From NCBI GenBank assembly GCA_041906305.1, contig JAYRJL010000001.1, positions 992,001 through 1,056,000 on the forward strand: a stretch of DNA of 64,000 nt. Reading direction: 5' to 3'. The notes under the pieces were generated by a model. The model saw only the letters and a list, made by a program, of their open reading frames with translations, was not told the origin of the DNA and searched no databases. A program made the position numbers and the translations under genes. This document shows positions 44,663 through 52,427 of the stretch, one piece after another. The first letter of the stretch is position 1. Each line of letters starts with the position of its first letter. The DNA comes from SHVZ01 sp041906305. Its GTDB lineage: Bacteria; Pseudomonadota; Alphaproteobacteria; SHVZ01.

Positions 44663-45463
44663 TTAAGAAATCGGCACGCCCAGGTGACGGGCGAGCAACG
44701 GAAACTGCGAATCCAGCATGTGCCGGCCGAGATGGATGCGGCAGCCGCGCTCCTTCGCCGTCGTCAGCAGCCGGGTCATCTCCGGATTCATGATGATGTC
44801 GACGACCACGGTCGGCGGCTTCAGGCCGTGAATATCCAGCGGCAGCGGATCGTCTGGCTTGAGGCCGGCTGACGTCGTGTTGACGATCATGTCCTGATCG
44901 CCGGCGACGGCATCCTCGACCTCGACCTGGAAGTTCGGAAAGAACTTCCGGGTCGTCGCGGCCAGCATCTCGGCATTCGCACGCGTGCGGTTGGCGATCG
45001 TCAACCTTCCGACACCGGCTTCGGCCAGCGCGAAGGCGATGGCATAGGCTGCGCCGCCGGCACCCAGCATCAGCACATCCTTGCCTAGAGGCTCGATGCC
45101 GTCGTGACGGAGCCCGTTGATGAAGCCGGCGCCGTCATAGTTGCCGCCGATCAGGCGTCCGTCGTCGGAGTTGCGGCGGACGACGTTGACCGCCTGCAGC
45201 CGCGTGCCGGAAGCGTCGACCTTGTCGCAGAGATGGAACATCGCGAACTTGTGCGGGTTGGTGACGAGCCAGCCCTTCAGGCTCTCGATCGCCCGGAATC
45301 CGGCGACGGCACGCGACAGCGAGGTCGCGGTGACGTGGAACGGCACCATCACCGCGTCCATCCCCAGCTTCTCGAACAGCGGATTGAAGATCGTCGGTCC
45401 ACGGACATGGCCGATCGGATCGGCGATGATTCCGTAGACCGACGTCTTGCCGGAGATCGGCAT
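44663..45463 (-). CDS. Shikimate dehydrogenase-family protein
   Basis: 266 residues. The substrate domain begins SVYGIIADPIGHVRGPTIFNPLF and includes GWLVTNPHKFAMF, where the catalytic Lys is seen. The NADP domain has VLMLGAGGAAYAIAFAL and IANRTRANAEML. Relative to AroE the SxS site is replaced (HVRGP), pointing to a catabolic paralogue (quinate/shikimate or other hydroxy acid). It lies within an operon with a BKACE enzyme rather than with aro genes. Confidence 0.83.
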   Translation of the reverse strand: MPISGKTSVYGIIADPIGHVRGPTIFNPLFEKLGMDAVMVPFHVTATSLSRAVAGFRAIESLKGWLVTNPHKFAMFHLCDKVDASGTRLQAVNVVRRNSDDGRLIGGNYDGAGFINGLRHDGIEPLGKDVLMLGAGGAAYAIAFALAEAGVGRLTIANRTRANAEMLAATTRKFFPNFQVEVEDAVAGDQDMIVNTTSAGLKPDDPLPLDIHGLKPPTVVVDIIMNPEMTRLLTTAKERGCRIHLGRHMLDSQFPLLARHLGVPIS

Positions 45464-45479
45464 CAGGAGCCGTCCGACA

Positions 45480-46418
45480 TCAGAATCCGACCGCGTCGCC
45501 GCCCTTGAGGTCCAGCATCTTCCGCGCCTCGTCGGGGGTGGCGATCTCCATCGACAGCTCCTCGATGATCCGGCGGATCTTGGCGACCTGGTCGGCATTC
45601 GACTTGGCGAGCTGGCCCTTGCCGAGCCAGAGCGAGTCCTCCAGGCCGACGCGGACATTGGCGCCCATGGTCGCGGCGTGGGTCAGGAACGGCATCTGGA
45701 AGCGGCCGGCGGCCAGGATCGACCAGTAGTAGTCCTCGCCGAACAGCTTGTCGGCGATGCGCTTCATGTGGTCGACGTTCTCGAGGTCCGGCCCGATGCC
45801 GCCCAGGATGCCGAAGATCGTCTGCACGAAGAACGGCGGCTTGATCAGGCCGCGCTCGACGAAGTGGGCGAGCGTGTAGAGATGGCCGACGTCGTAGCAT
45901 TCGAACTCGAACTTGACGCCGTGGCCCTCGCCGAGGGTCTTCAGCACCTCCTCGATATCCTTGAAGGTGTTGCGGAAGATGAAGTCCCGGCTGTTCTCCA
46001 GGTGCTTCCTCTCCCACTCGTACTTGAACTCCTTGTAGCGATCGAGCATCGGGAAGAGGCCGAAGTTCATCGAGCCCATGTTGAGCGAGCACATCTCCGG
46101 CTTGGCGCGGAGCGGCGCCGCCAGGCGCTCGGCCAGGGTCATGCCATGGCCGCCGCCGGTGGTGATGTTCACGACGGCATTGGAGGCCTGCTTGATGCGC
46201 GGCAGGAATTCCATGAACACGTCCGGCGACGGCGTCGGGCGGCCGTCCTTCCCGTCGCGCGCGTGCAGGTGGAGGATCGCGGCGCCAGCCTCCGCGGCCG
46301 CGATCGCGTCCTTCGCGACCTCGTCCGGGGTGAGCGGCAGATGCGGCGACATGGTCGGCGTGTGGATCGAGCCGGTGACGGCACAGGTGATGATGACCTT
46401 GCGCTGCTTGGCAGCCAT
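45480..46418 (-). CDS. BKACE-family beta-keto acid cleavage enzyme
   Basis: 312 residues (formerly DUF849). IITCAVTGSIHTPTMSPHLP starts the barrel, and ILHLHARDGKDGRP provides the two zinc His residues (HLH, about 49 and 51). SLNMGSMNFG and RVGLEDSLWLGKGQLA contain later metal and substrate residues. These enzymes condense a beta-keto acid with acetyl-CoA to give acetoacetate and an acyl-CoA. The neighbouring dehydrogenases may make its keto acid. Confidence 0.9.
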   Translation of the reverse strand: MAAKQRKVIITCAVTGSIHTPTMSPHLPLTPDEVAKDAIAAAEAGAAILHLHARDGKDGRPTPSPDVFMEFLPRIKQASNAVVNITTGGGHGMTLAERLAAPLRAKPEMCSLNMGSMNFGLFPMLDRYKEFKYEWERKHLENSRDFIFRNTFKDIEEVLKTLGEGHGVKFEFECYDVGHLYTLAHFVERGLIKPPFFVQTIFGILGGIGPDLENVDHMKRIADKLFGEDYYWSILAAGRFQMPFLTHAATMGANVRVGLEDSLWLGKGQLAKSNADQVAKIRRIIEELSMEIATPDEARKMLDLKGGDAVGF

Positions 46419-46454
46419 GGGACGAGTCCTTCGTTTCTTGAAGATTGAGAGTGT

Positions 46455-47243
46455 CTAGCCGAGAGTCTCGACATTGCCGCAGACGCTGAGCGCCTGCCCG
46501 GAGATGCGAGCGCCTGCCGACGAGGCGAGGAAGATCGCCATCGCGGCGATGTCATCGGGCGTGACGTCGGTGCGCAGCGAGACCTTGGAGAGCAGGAGCT
46601 TCTTCTGTGCGTCGAAGCTGATGGCGTTCGCCTTGGCGCGTGCTGCTATCACCCGGTCGATGCGCGGACCGCGGACGATGCCGGGCTGGATCGCGTTCAC
46701 GCGGATCTTGTGAGGGCCGAGCTCCATGGCGAGGCTCTTGGTCAGGCCGACGACGGCCCATTTCGTCGCCGCGTAAGGGGTGCGCAGGGGAAATCCCAGG
46801 CGACCAGCGACCGACGACAGGTTGATGATCGACCCGCCCTTGGCCTTCTTCAGCAGCGGCACGGCAAGCCGCGTGAAGTGGTACATGCTGTTGAGGTTGA
46901 TATCCACAGTCGCGTGCCAGTCTTTCGGCGAGATCTCGTGGATCGGCGCGGTCGGGCCGGCGATGCCGGCATTGTTGACCAGGACATCGAGGCCGCCCTT
47001 GGTCGCCTTGGCGAAGAACTTCTCGATCGCCTTCGGATCGGCGACGTTGCAGACATGCCCCTGGATGTCCGGCCGATTCTTCTTGAGATCGGCCAGCGCG
47101 TCCTTGGCGATGTCGCAGACCTGGACCTCGGCGCCGCCGTCGGCGAATGCCTCCGCGATCACCCGCCCTATCCCGGCCGCCCCGGCGCTGATCAGGACCT
47201 TGAGCCCGGCCACGGACATGTCCGGCGCCTTCCGCTTCGCCAT
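46455..47243 (-). CDS. SDR-family oxidoreductase
   Basis: 262 residues. The cofactor motif is ISAGAAGIGRVIAEAF, NNAG is present (LVNNAGIAGP), and the catalytic Ser/Tyr/Lys are in NLSSVAG and PYAATKWAV. GAGGGGGAAACG precedes the ATG at 47243. First gene of the four-gene leftward operon ending at 44019. Probably oxidises a hydroxy acid to the beta-keto acid handled by the BKACE enzyme (inference). Confidence 0.86.
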   Translation of the reverse strand: MAKRKAPDMSVAGLKVLISAGAAGIGRVIAEAFADGGAEVQVCDIAKDALADLKKNRPDIQGHVCNVADPKAIEKFFAKATKGGLDVLVNNAGIAGPTAPIHEISPKDWHATVDINLNSMYHFTRLAVPLLKKAKGGSIINLSSVAGRLGFPLRTPYAATKWAVVGLTKSLAMELGPHKIRVNAIQPGIVRGPRIDRVIAARAKANAISFDAQKKLLLSKVSLRTDVTPDDIAAMAIFLASSAGARISGQALSVCGNVETLG

Positions 47244-47390
47244 CGTTTCCCCCTCATCGGCTTTTCGGTGGTTCGGCCGCAGTCTACGCGCGGGAGCGGG
47301 CGGATTTCCAGCCGCTGCGAACGGTCCGGATCGCGCGACTTGCGAGTTCCCAGCAGAGGGGCAATTCGATAACTTCATCCCAGGGAGGAG

Positions 47391-47412
47391 ACCCACGTAC
47401 TCGAAGGTGGGT
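47391..47412 (+). promoter_or_regulatory. Hairpin between Shine-Dalgarno and start codon of the methyltransferase gene
   Basis: ACCCAC (47391-47396) pairs with GTGGGT (47407-47412), and the ATG follows at 47414. The Shine-Dalgarno GGGAGGAG lies at 47383-47390, so folding would bring it next to the start, whereas the linear spacing of 23 nt is too long. This may set translation efficiency. Confidence 0.35.
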
Positions 47413-47413
47413 C

Positions 47414-48409
47414 ATGTCATCGACTTCCGCTACGCCCCCGGCCGGCAGTCCGGGCGTCACGCGAATACTGGGCTTCCTTAAGTCGCTCTATCTGCGGACG
47501 CAGATGGATGAAGTCCGGCGCACGTTCGGATCCCTGGAAGGCGAGCTGGCGGCCCTGCTGGGCGAGCACGAGGGCAGTCTCGCCGACGCGCTCGACTGGA
47601 TGGATGGGATCTCCAGGGCCGGGCCGGGATCGGAACCTCGGCCGATGCCGCACGTCATGGCGATGGCGTTCGCGATGCTGGCGAACACCGCCTCCTCCGG
47701 AACCGACGGCGGCGCCCTTCTCGACTTCGTCCCCTCGCACCGGAGCCAGCTCCATCAGGACCGGGCGCCCGCGATGCGGGCTGTCGTCCGCGACAATTTC
47801 TCGGGGCCGATCTCGGCGCTCGAAATCGGAACGTGGTTCGGCAGCGGATCGACCCGGATCTGGATCGACGCGCTGCCGCACGGCTCATCCCTGTTCCTGG
47901 TCGACGCCTGGGGGCGCTATCTCACCGACTCCGATCGCGACGAGGGCGTGAACCCGAGCTATCGCCTGATGGAAAAGCTGCCGCAGGCGGCCCTCGCGGC
48001 GACTATCCGCGTGATCTTCCAGGCCGAAGCGCGTCCCGGCAACGACATCGAGTTCGTGCTGATGCGAGGGCGGGCTTCGCGCGTGCTCGATCTCTGCCAG
48101 TCCGGCCTTTTCGACTTCATCTATATCGACGGCTCGCACTACTACGACGAGGTCAAGCGCGACATTTCGCTCGCCAAGAGGCTCTCGAAGTCCGAGTTTT
48201 CCATCGTCTGCGGCGATGACCTCGAGACGCTCGCCCCCGACCTGATCGAGGTCGCCAGGTTGGCCAAGGATCGCGACTTCATCGTCTGCGATGGAGTGGG
48301 TTTCCACCCCGGAGTCACCCTGGCCGTCAGCGAGGAGTTCGCCGAGGTGAACGTCTCGAACGGCTTCTGGTGGACGTTCCGGCGCAACGGAACCTGGGTA
48401 ACCTCCTAG
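47414..48409 (+). CDS. Class I SAM-dependent methyltransferase-like protein (CmcI/Methyltransf_24 type)
   Basis: 331 residues. ISALEIGTWFGSGSTRIWIDAL is the SAM-binding motif I, FLVDAWG is the acidic end of strand 2, and DFIYIDGSHYYDEVKRDISLA is the metal-binding/motif III region seen in cephalosporin hydroxylase-like O-methyltransferases. The N-terminal 100 residues are helical. Substrate unknown. Last chromosomal gene before the tRNA-Arg and mobile element. Confidence 0.78.
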   Translation: MSSTSATPPAGSPGVTRILGFLKSLYLRTQMDEVRRTFGSLEGELAALLGEHEGSLADALDWMDGISRAGPGSEPRPMPHVMAMAFAMLANTASSGTDGGALLDFVPSHRSQLHQDRAPAMRAVVRDNFSGPISALEIGTWFGSGSTRIWIDALPHGSSLFLVDAWGRYLTDSDRDEGVNPSYRLMEKLPQAALAATIRVIFQAEARPGNDIEFVLMRGRASRVLDLCQSGLFDFIYIDGSHYYDEVKRDISLAKRLSKSEFSIVCGDDLETLAPDLIEVARLAKDRDFIVCDGVGFHPGVTLAVSEEFAEVNVSNGFWWTFRRNGTWVTS

Positions 48410-48460
48410 GTACCGGGGCCTTGGGCCGCGGGTCCCGGCCTGCTATACAGCGGCTGGCGC

Positions 48461-48537
48461 GACCCCGTAGCTCAGCTGGATAGAGCAGCAGTTTCCTAAA
48501 CTGAAGGTCGGCGGTTCGAGTCCGCCCGGGGCCGCCA
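48461..48537 (+). tRNA. tRNA-Arg (anticodon CCT)
   Basis: 77 nt with encoded CCA. The D-stem GCTC/GAGC, T-stem GGCGG/CCGCC and loop TTCGAGT are canonical. The anticodon loop TTCCTAA gives CCT at 48495-48497. Two positions are mismatched in my fold: A2.C71 in the acceptor stem and G27.A43 at the base of the anticodon stem. TATACA at 48444-48449 is a good -10. Its 3' end is the likely attachment site of the element that follows. Confidence 0.9.
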
Positions 48538-48832
48538 GTATTTTCCGGCCCTATCTTGAGTGTCGCGTTCTCACCGTGAATTTCCGTGGGGAAGTTCTGT
48601 GGGGAAGTCGAGAACCGCGCCGACTTGGCATCTTCGATCACAGCTGAATTTGCTCCACAGTGCCACTAGGAGTCTGGGCGGTCGACACGATGGCAAGCCG
48701 CTAGGCGCGACTTCATCGCCTGCGCAGGTGCTATGCTTGAAGTTGTCAGTACAGGGCTCCGGCGATGGCGATGGGCGACTGTGCTGTAGTTGCGACTAGC
48801 TCCACTAGAAGAGCCGTCGTCCGGAGGCGTCC
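48538..48832. other. Left-end region of the mobile element, no gene seen
   Basis: 295 bp between the tRNA 3' end and the first cargo gene. GTGGGGAAGT occurs twice (48584-48593 and 48599-48608), a direct repeat that could be an integrase arm site. TATGCT near 48732 is a possible -10 for the cargo operon. The boundary (attL core) is inferred to lie within the tRNA 3' end. Confidence 0.5.
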
Positions 48833-50272
48833 GTGCCCAATGAACTGACTTGGCTGCCAAATCCGACACCGCTGGATCTGGCGGAAGATCCGCCCGGAAG
48901 CATAGATCCGCTTGGCACTCTCGCCCACGCCGAGAGACTTGCCGATGCGCTCCTGCCGGGGCTGACGGCCCGCATGTGGAGGGTCAGGCTACTCACCTTC
49001 GCTACGGTCGCCGCCGCTGTTGCCGACCGCACGGTAGCCCTGATGCAAGATCGCGAGGACCGCCGACTCGAAGCGCGTCTGGCATTTGAGCGCCTGTGCG
49101 TAGCGGCCATCGTGCAAATGGCCCTGCGCAACCCCATGGAGTATGGGGGCGCCGAACAGGGGCTGCCCGGGCGGGATCTGGCCACAGCAGCGTGGCGCGC
49201 AGAGGAGCCGTTGACGCGCACGAATTTCCTGAAGGGGCAGGCGGTCAACGGTCCGGTCGGTGTGATCCTGCGTCTGGCGCGCAACCTCGAACTGATCGAT
49301 GAGGGAGCGCGGCTCGGGCGGAGAGCAACTGACCTGCTGTTGGCGTGGTCGGATGACGAGGGATTGAGCGGCATACTCGACGAAGGGCGAGGTTCGAATC
49401 GCCCGGGGTCGGCTTGGCTAGCCGAGGCAGCCAAGCATACAGCGGCGACGGTCGGTGACCGGGCTTGGCCGACGAAATCGCAAAAGATCTGGACCGATCT
49501 TGCAGATCACCTCCGGCCTGATCGCATCGCCAAAGCCGAGAAGGGCATGCTCATCCATCTGCTTCGGTTGGATCCAGTGCGCCGGCGGATGCTTGAGTTG
49601 TTCGTGCAGAATGTCAGCATTTACCAGGCGGCAGTGGACAGGGGGGGAAGGCGCGGGTCCATCGAACGCGAGGTGTTGCTGAACGGGATCAAGCCGATGC
49701 TGACCGAGGATCCGGTCGATCGTCGGATCGCCGCGCTGACAGCGGCCGCCGATGCCTACGAGCAGACCTCGTCATGCCTGCAGCAGGCATTCGATGGCGT
49801 AGTCTGGTCCTTGGTACACCACGGTGGGCGAGCCGCGGGCAATACGGTTCTTGCTGATGCCCGACTGCGGCGCCACCTGGAGAAGACGCGGGGAGGGCTC
49901 GTTCCTTCCAATTCGAAACTTCGAGCTTCCGTCGAGGGCCTGCGCGGCGAGCCGTCGGTGTTTGCCGGAGAGCTGGTTGAACCGCTCGAACGGCTGAGCG
50001 ATGACGCTACAGAGGCCGCTGTTTCGGCCGATGCCTTGGCCAACACGGTGTTGCGCCGCCATGAGCGCGTTCAGAAGGGCAAGAACAAGGCGTGCTGGAT
50101 CGAGCGGAATGAGCGCTGGACTTTAATGCCTGGTGACTACCGCGCCAATGGACCGGCACCGCCAGTCTGGGAAGGCACGTACCTACATCCATTCAAGATT
50201 CAGAATGCCTACTCCATGCTCCGGGAGTTGCAGCTGGTGAAGATCGAGGACGGCGATGCCCGGGAAGACTGA
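48833..50272 (+). CDS. Uncharacterised 479-residue protein, first gene of putative defence operon
   Basis: GTG start with CGGAGG 5 nt upstream. I do not recognise a family. The protein is almost entirely alpha-helical by composition, has no signal peptide or membrane helix, and shows no obvious nuclease or ATPase motif. The Arg/Glu-rich central part and the C-terminal block (PPVWEGTYLHPFKIQNAYSMLRELQ) look like a DNA-binding or adaptor protein, for instance the recognition subunit of a nuclease/helicase complex. It overlaps the next gene by 17 bp, so the three products are made together. Confidence 0.72.
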   Translation: MPNELTWLPNPTPLDLAEDPPGSIDPLGTLAHAERLADALLPGLTARMWRVRLLTFATVAAAVADRTVALMQDREDRRLEARLAFERLCVAAIVQMALRNPMEYGGAEQGLPGRDLATAAWRAEEPLTRTNFLKGQAVNGPVGVILRLARNLELIDEGARLGRRATDLLLAWSDDEGLSGILDEGRGSNRPGSAWLAEAAKHTAATVGDRAWPTKSQKIWTDLADHLRPDRIAKAEKGMLIHLLRLDPVRRRMLELFVQNVSIYQAAVDRGGRRGSIEREVLLNGIKPMLTEDPVDRRIAALTAAADAYEQTSSCLQQAFDGVVWSLVHHGGRAAGNTVLADARLRRHLEKTRGGLVPSNSKLRASVEGLRGEPSVFAGELVEPLERLSDDATEAAVSADALANTVLRRHERVQKGKNKACWIERNERWTLMPGDYRANGPAPPVWEGTYLHPFKIQNAYSMLRELQLVKIEDGDARED

Positions 50273-52427
50273 GGCGCCTGTCACGCTCGCTGCTCGATGG
50301 TCACCGCCGAGCAGCCTACCTGCCGGATCGGCCGGGTCTCCGCTGGTCTGCGTGGCATCGACCTACACCTTTCACGCATCGTTCTTCGAAACCGAGTTGT
50401 TGCCGCGCTTCCTCGGGCTGAAATTCGATGAGACGGAGGGCACGCGCGCCTTTCTGGTTGAGCGCGAGCAAGCGCTTGCAGAAGTAGCAACCTGCGTTTT
50501 GGTCGACGCTGACCAACTCGATCCATCGCAGACCACGCTGCGCTGGGACCAGCTGCCGGTCCGCATCCGTGGCGGCGTGCAGCATGCCAAGGTCGTCGTA
50601 CTGCTATGGGAAAACTGCGCACGCCTTATCGTGTCCTCTGCGAACCTGACGAGACGGGGCTATCGGCGCAACCGGGAGATCGTCGGTGAGATCGACTTCT
50701 TCAATGATGCCTCGTCTGCCCCTCGTGGCGTGTTGCTGGACGCCCTAAGGTTCCTTCAAAGCCTCGGAGACAGGACACGCGTATCGGACGGCGTTAGACG
50801 GCGCCTTAGACAGGCGCTGGAGGATGTGCGCACTCGAGTCGTCGCATGGCGCGATATGCCAGCAACGTTTGGCGCGCGGGCCAAGCCCCGGGTGAACTTC
50901 ATTGCGGGGCTGCCAGGGCAAAGGAAAGGGTCGCTGGATCAACTGATTGAACTTTGGGGAACATCCCGAGCTGACGAAATCGCAGTCATGACTCCCTTTG
51001 TTGGCGATCTCTGCGGCACCGAAGACCAAGTTATCGATCGGCTGATGGAGTTGCCTCGGACCGGTGGCGCGAAGGGGTATCTCGTCGTCCCTGGGCGCCC
51101 GCATGAGAGAGACCCTGAGAAAGTGATCGTTGATCTCCCGCGACGGTTTCGTGACGCATGGGCGACCGCCTGGGGAGTAGCCCCGAGAGCGGTGACGACC
51201 TACGCCGTGCCGCCTTGCCGTGTCGGCGAGAAGGCCAATCGCGATTTGCATGCCAAGGGCATTCTCGTTCAGGGCGAGCGGACGGCCATGCTGCTGTGCG
51301 GATCGAGCAATTTCAGCCCGCATGGGATGGGCGTTGGCGCTGCCAATGCCGAAGCAAACCTTTGCTACATCGATGAGCGCGATGTGCGACGCGACGGCAG
51401 CTTCCTCGAGGATCGACTCCCTGTGAACTGGAAGGATGACGAATGCGAAGGGGCCTTCTGGCCGGAAACTGTGGAACCAATCGAAGACGAGAGGCCCAGT
51501 GCCTATCGGCCGCTTCCTCCGGCATTTCTTCACGCGATCTATAATCAGCGTACCGCCGTTCTGACTCTCGTGGTCGCGCCAACCGAGCCATTGCCCACGG
51601 TCTGGGCGCTCCGATTGCTTGGCGAGAGTCAGGCTGATGGGCCGACGCTTCTCGACCAAGATCGGATTTCCTGCGTGCCGGTTGACGGCAAAATCGCCAT
51701 TCAACTACCAGACACGCTGAGGGGGGCTAACATCGCCGTCCTCCGACTGACATGGCGCGAGGGGGGTGGCGACATGGCAAGCGCGATTCTGCCCGTTCAT
51801 GTCGAAGGCCCCGATAGCATCCTGCCGCCCGACGAATTCCGCGCGCTAACGGCCGACAGCATTCTCCTTTGTCTTCTCTCGGGGCTCGAACCGGCAGAAT
51901 GGGTCGACGCGCAGGAGCGACAGCGAGCCGCCGAAGCCAGGCCGCAGCTGGATAGAGAGATAGACTCGCTGCGCGTCATCGATACCAGCGGCTATGTGCT
52001 CTACCGCATGCGTCGGCTCGGGGCTGCTCTGTCGGCTATGGGTGAGCGGCTGGAAGGCACGGTTGCCACCAGTCAAGCGCTCAACTACCGCCTGCGCCAG
52101 GACCCGCTCGGTCCGCTCATGCTGGCAGAAGCATTGATCAAGGAGTGGCAGGTTGGACAGGTACAAGGGGCGCCTTCTGTCGATCCGGTGCCTCTGCTTT
52201 TCGCCTTGGCTGAGATCGTTCTGACGCTGGCACACGCTGGCCGCAAACACACAAAGTCGGTGTTGCGCGACCTCTTCGCGCGGACGGTCCAGGACATCGA
52301 ATCCCTTGGCGACCAAGTCGTGTTGGGGCGGGCGGTGCCAGCCAATCTGGCGACCTATCGAGCGGCCGTGAAGCGCGAGCAGACGGATCTGCTCAAGCCT
52401 CCCGGGAAACCCGTTCATGTCGGTTGA
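50256..52427 (+). CDS. PLD-like (two-HKD) nuclease, second gene of putative defence operon
   Basis: 723 residues. Two phosphodiesterase motifs are visible: QHAKVVVLL...IVSSANLT near residues 108-132 and LHAKGILV...LLCGSSNFSPHG near 330-356, i.e. HxK followed by the Asn that replaces Asp in TDP1-like enzymes. Each forms half of one active site. The C-terminal half after residue about 400 (beta-rich, then helical LYRMRRLGAALSAMGERL) is unassigned. Start ATG at 50256 has GAGGA upstream. It overlaps both neighbours. Probable nuclease effector of the operon. Confidence 0.85.
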   Translation: MPGKTEAPVTLAARWSPPSSLPAGSAGSPLVCVASTYTFHASFFETELLPRFLGLKFDETEGTRAFLVEREQALAEVATCVLVDADQLDPSQTTLRWDQLPVRIRGGVQHAKVVVLLWENCARLIVSSANLTRRGYRRNREIVGEIDFFNDASSAPRGVLLDALRFLQSLGDRTRVSDGVRRRLRQALEDVRTRVVAWRDMPATFGARAKPRVNFIAGLPGQRKGSLDQLIELWGTSRADEIAVMTPFVGDLCGTEDQVIDRLMELPRTGGAKGYLVVPGRPHERDPEKVIVDLPRRFRDAWATAWGVAPRAVTTYAVPPCRVGEKANRDLHAKGILVQGERTAMLLCGSSNFSPHGMGVGAANAEANLCYIDERDVRRDGSFLEDRLPVNWKDDECEGAFWPETVEPIEDERPSAYRPLPPAFLHAIYNQRTAVLTLVVAPTEPLPTVWALRLLGESQADGPTLLDQDRISCVPVDGKIAIQLPDTLRGANIAVLRLTWREGGGDMASAILPVHVEGPDSILPPDEFRALTADSILLCLLSGLEPAEWVDAQERQRAAEARPQLDREIDSLRVIDTSGYVLYRMRRLGAALSAMGERLEGTVATSQALNYRLRQDPLGPLMLAEALIKEWQVGQVQGAPSVDPVPLLFALAEIVLTLAHAGRKHTKSVLRDLFARTVQDIESLGDQVVLGRAVPANLATYRAAVKREQTDLLKPPGKPVHVG

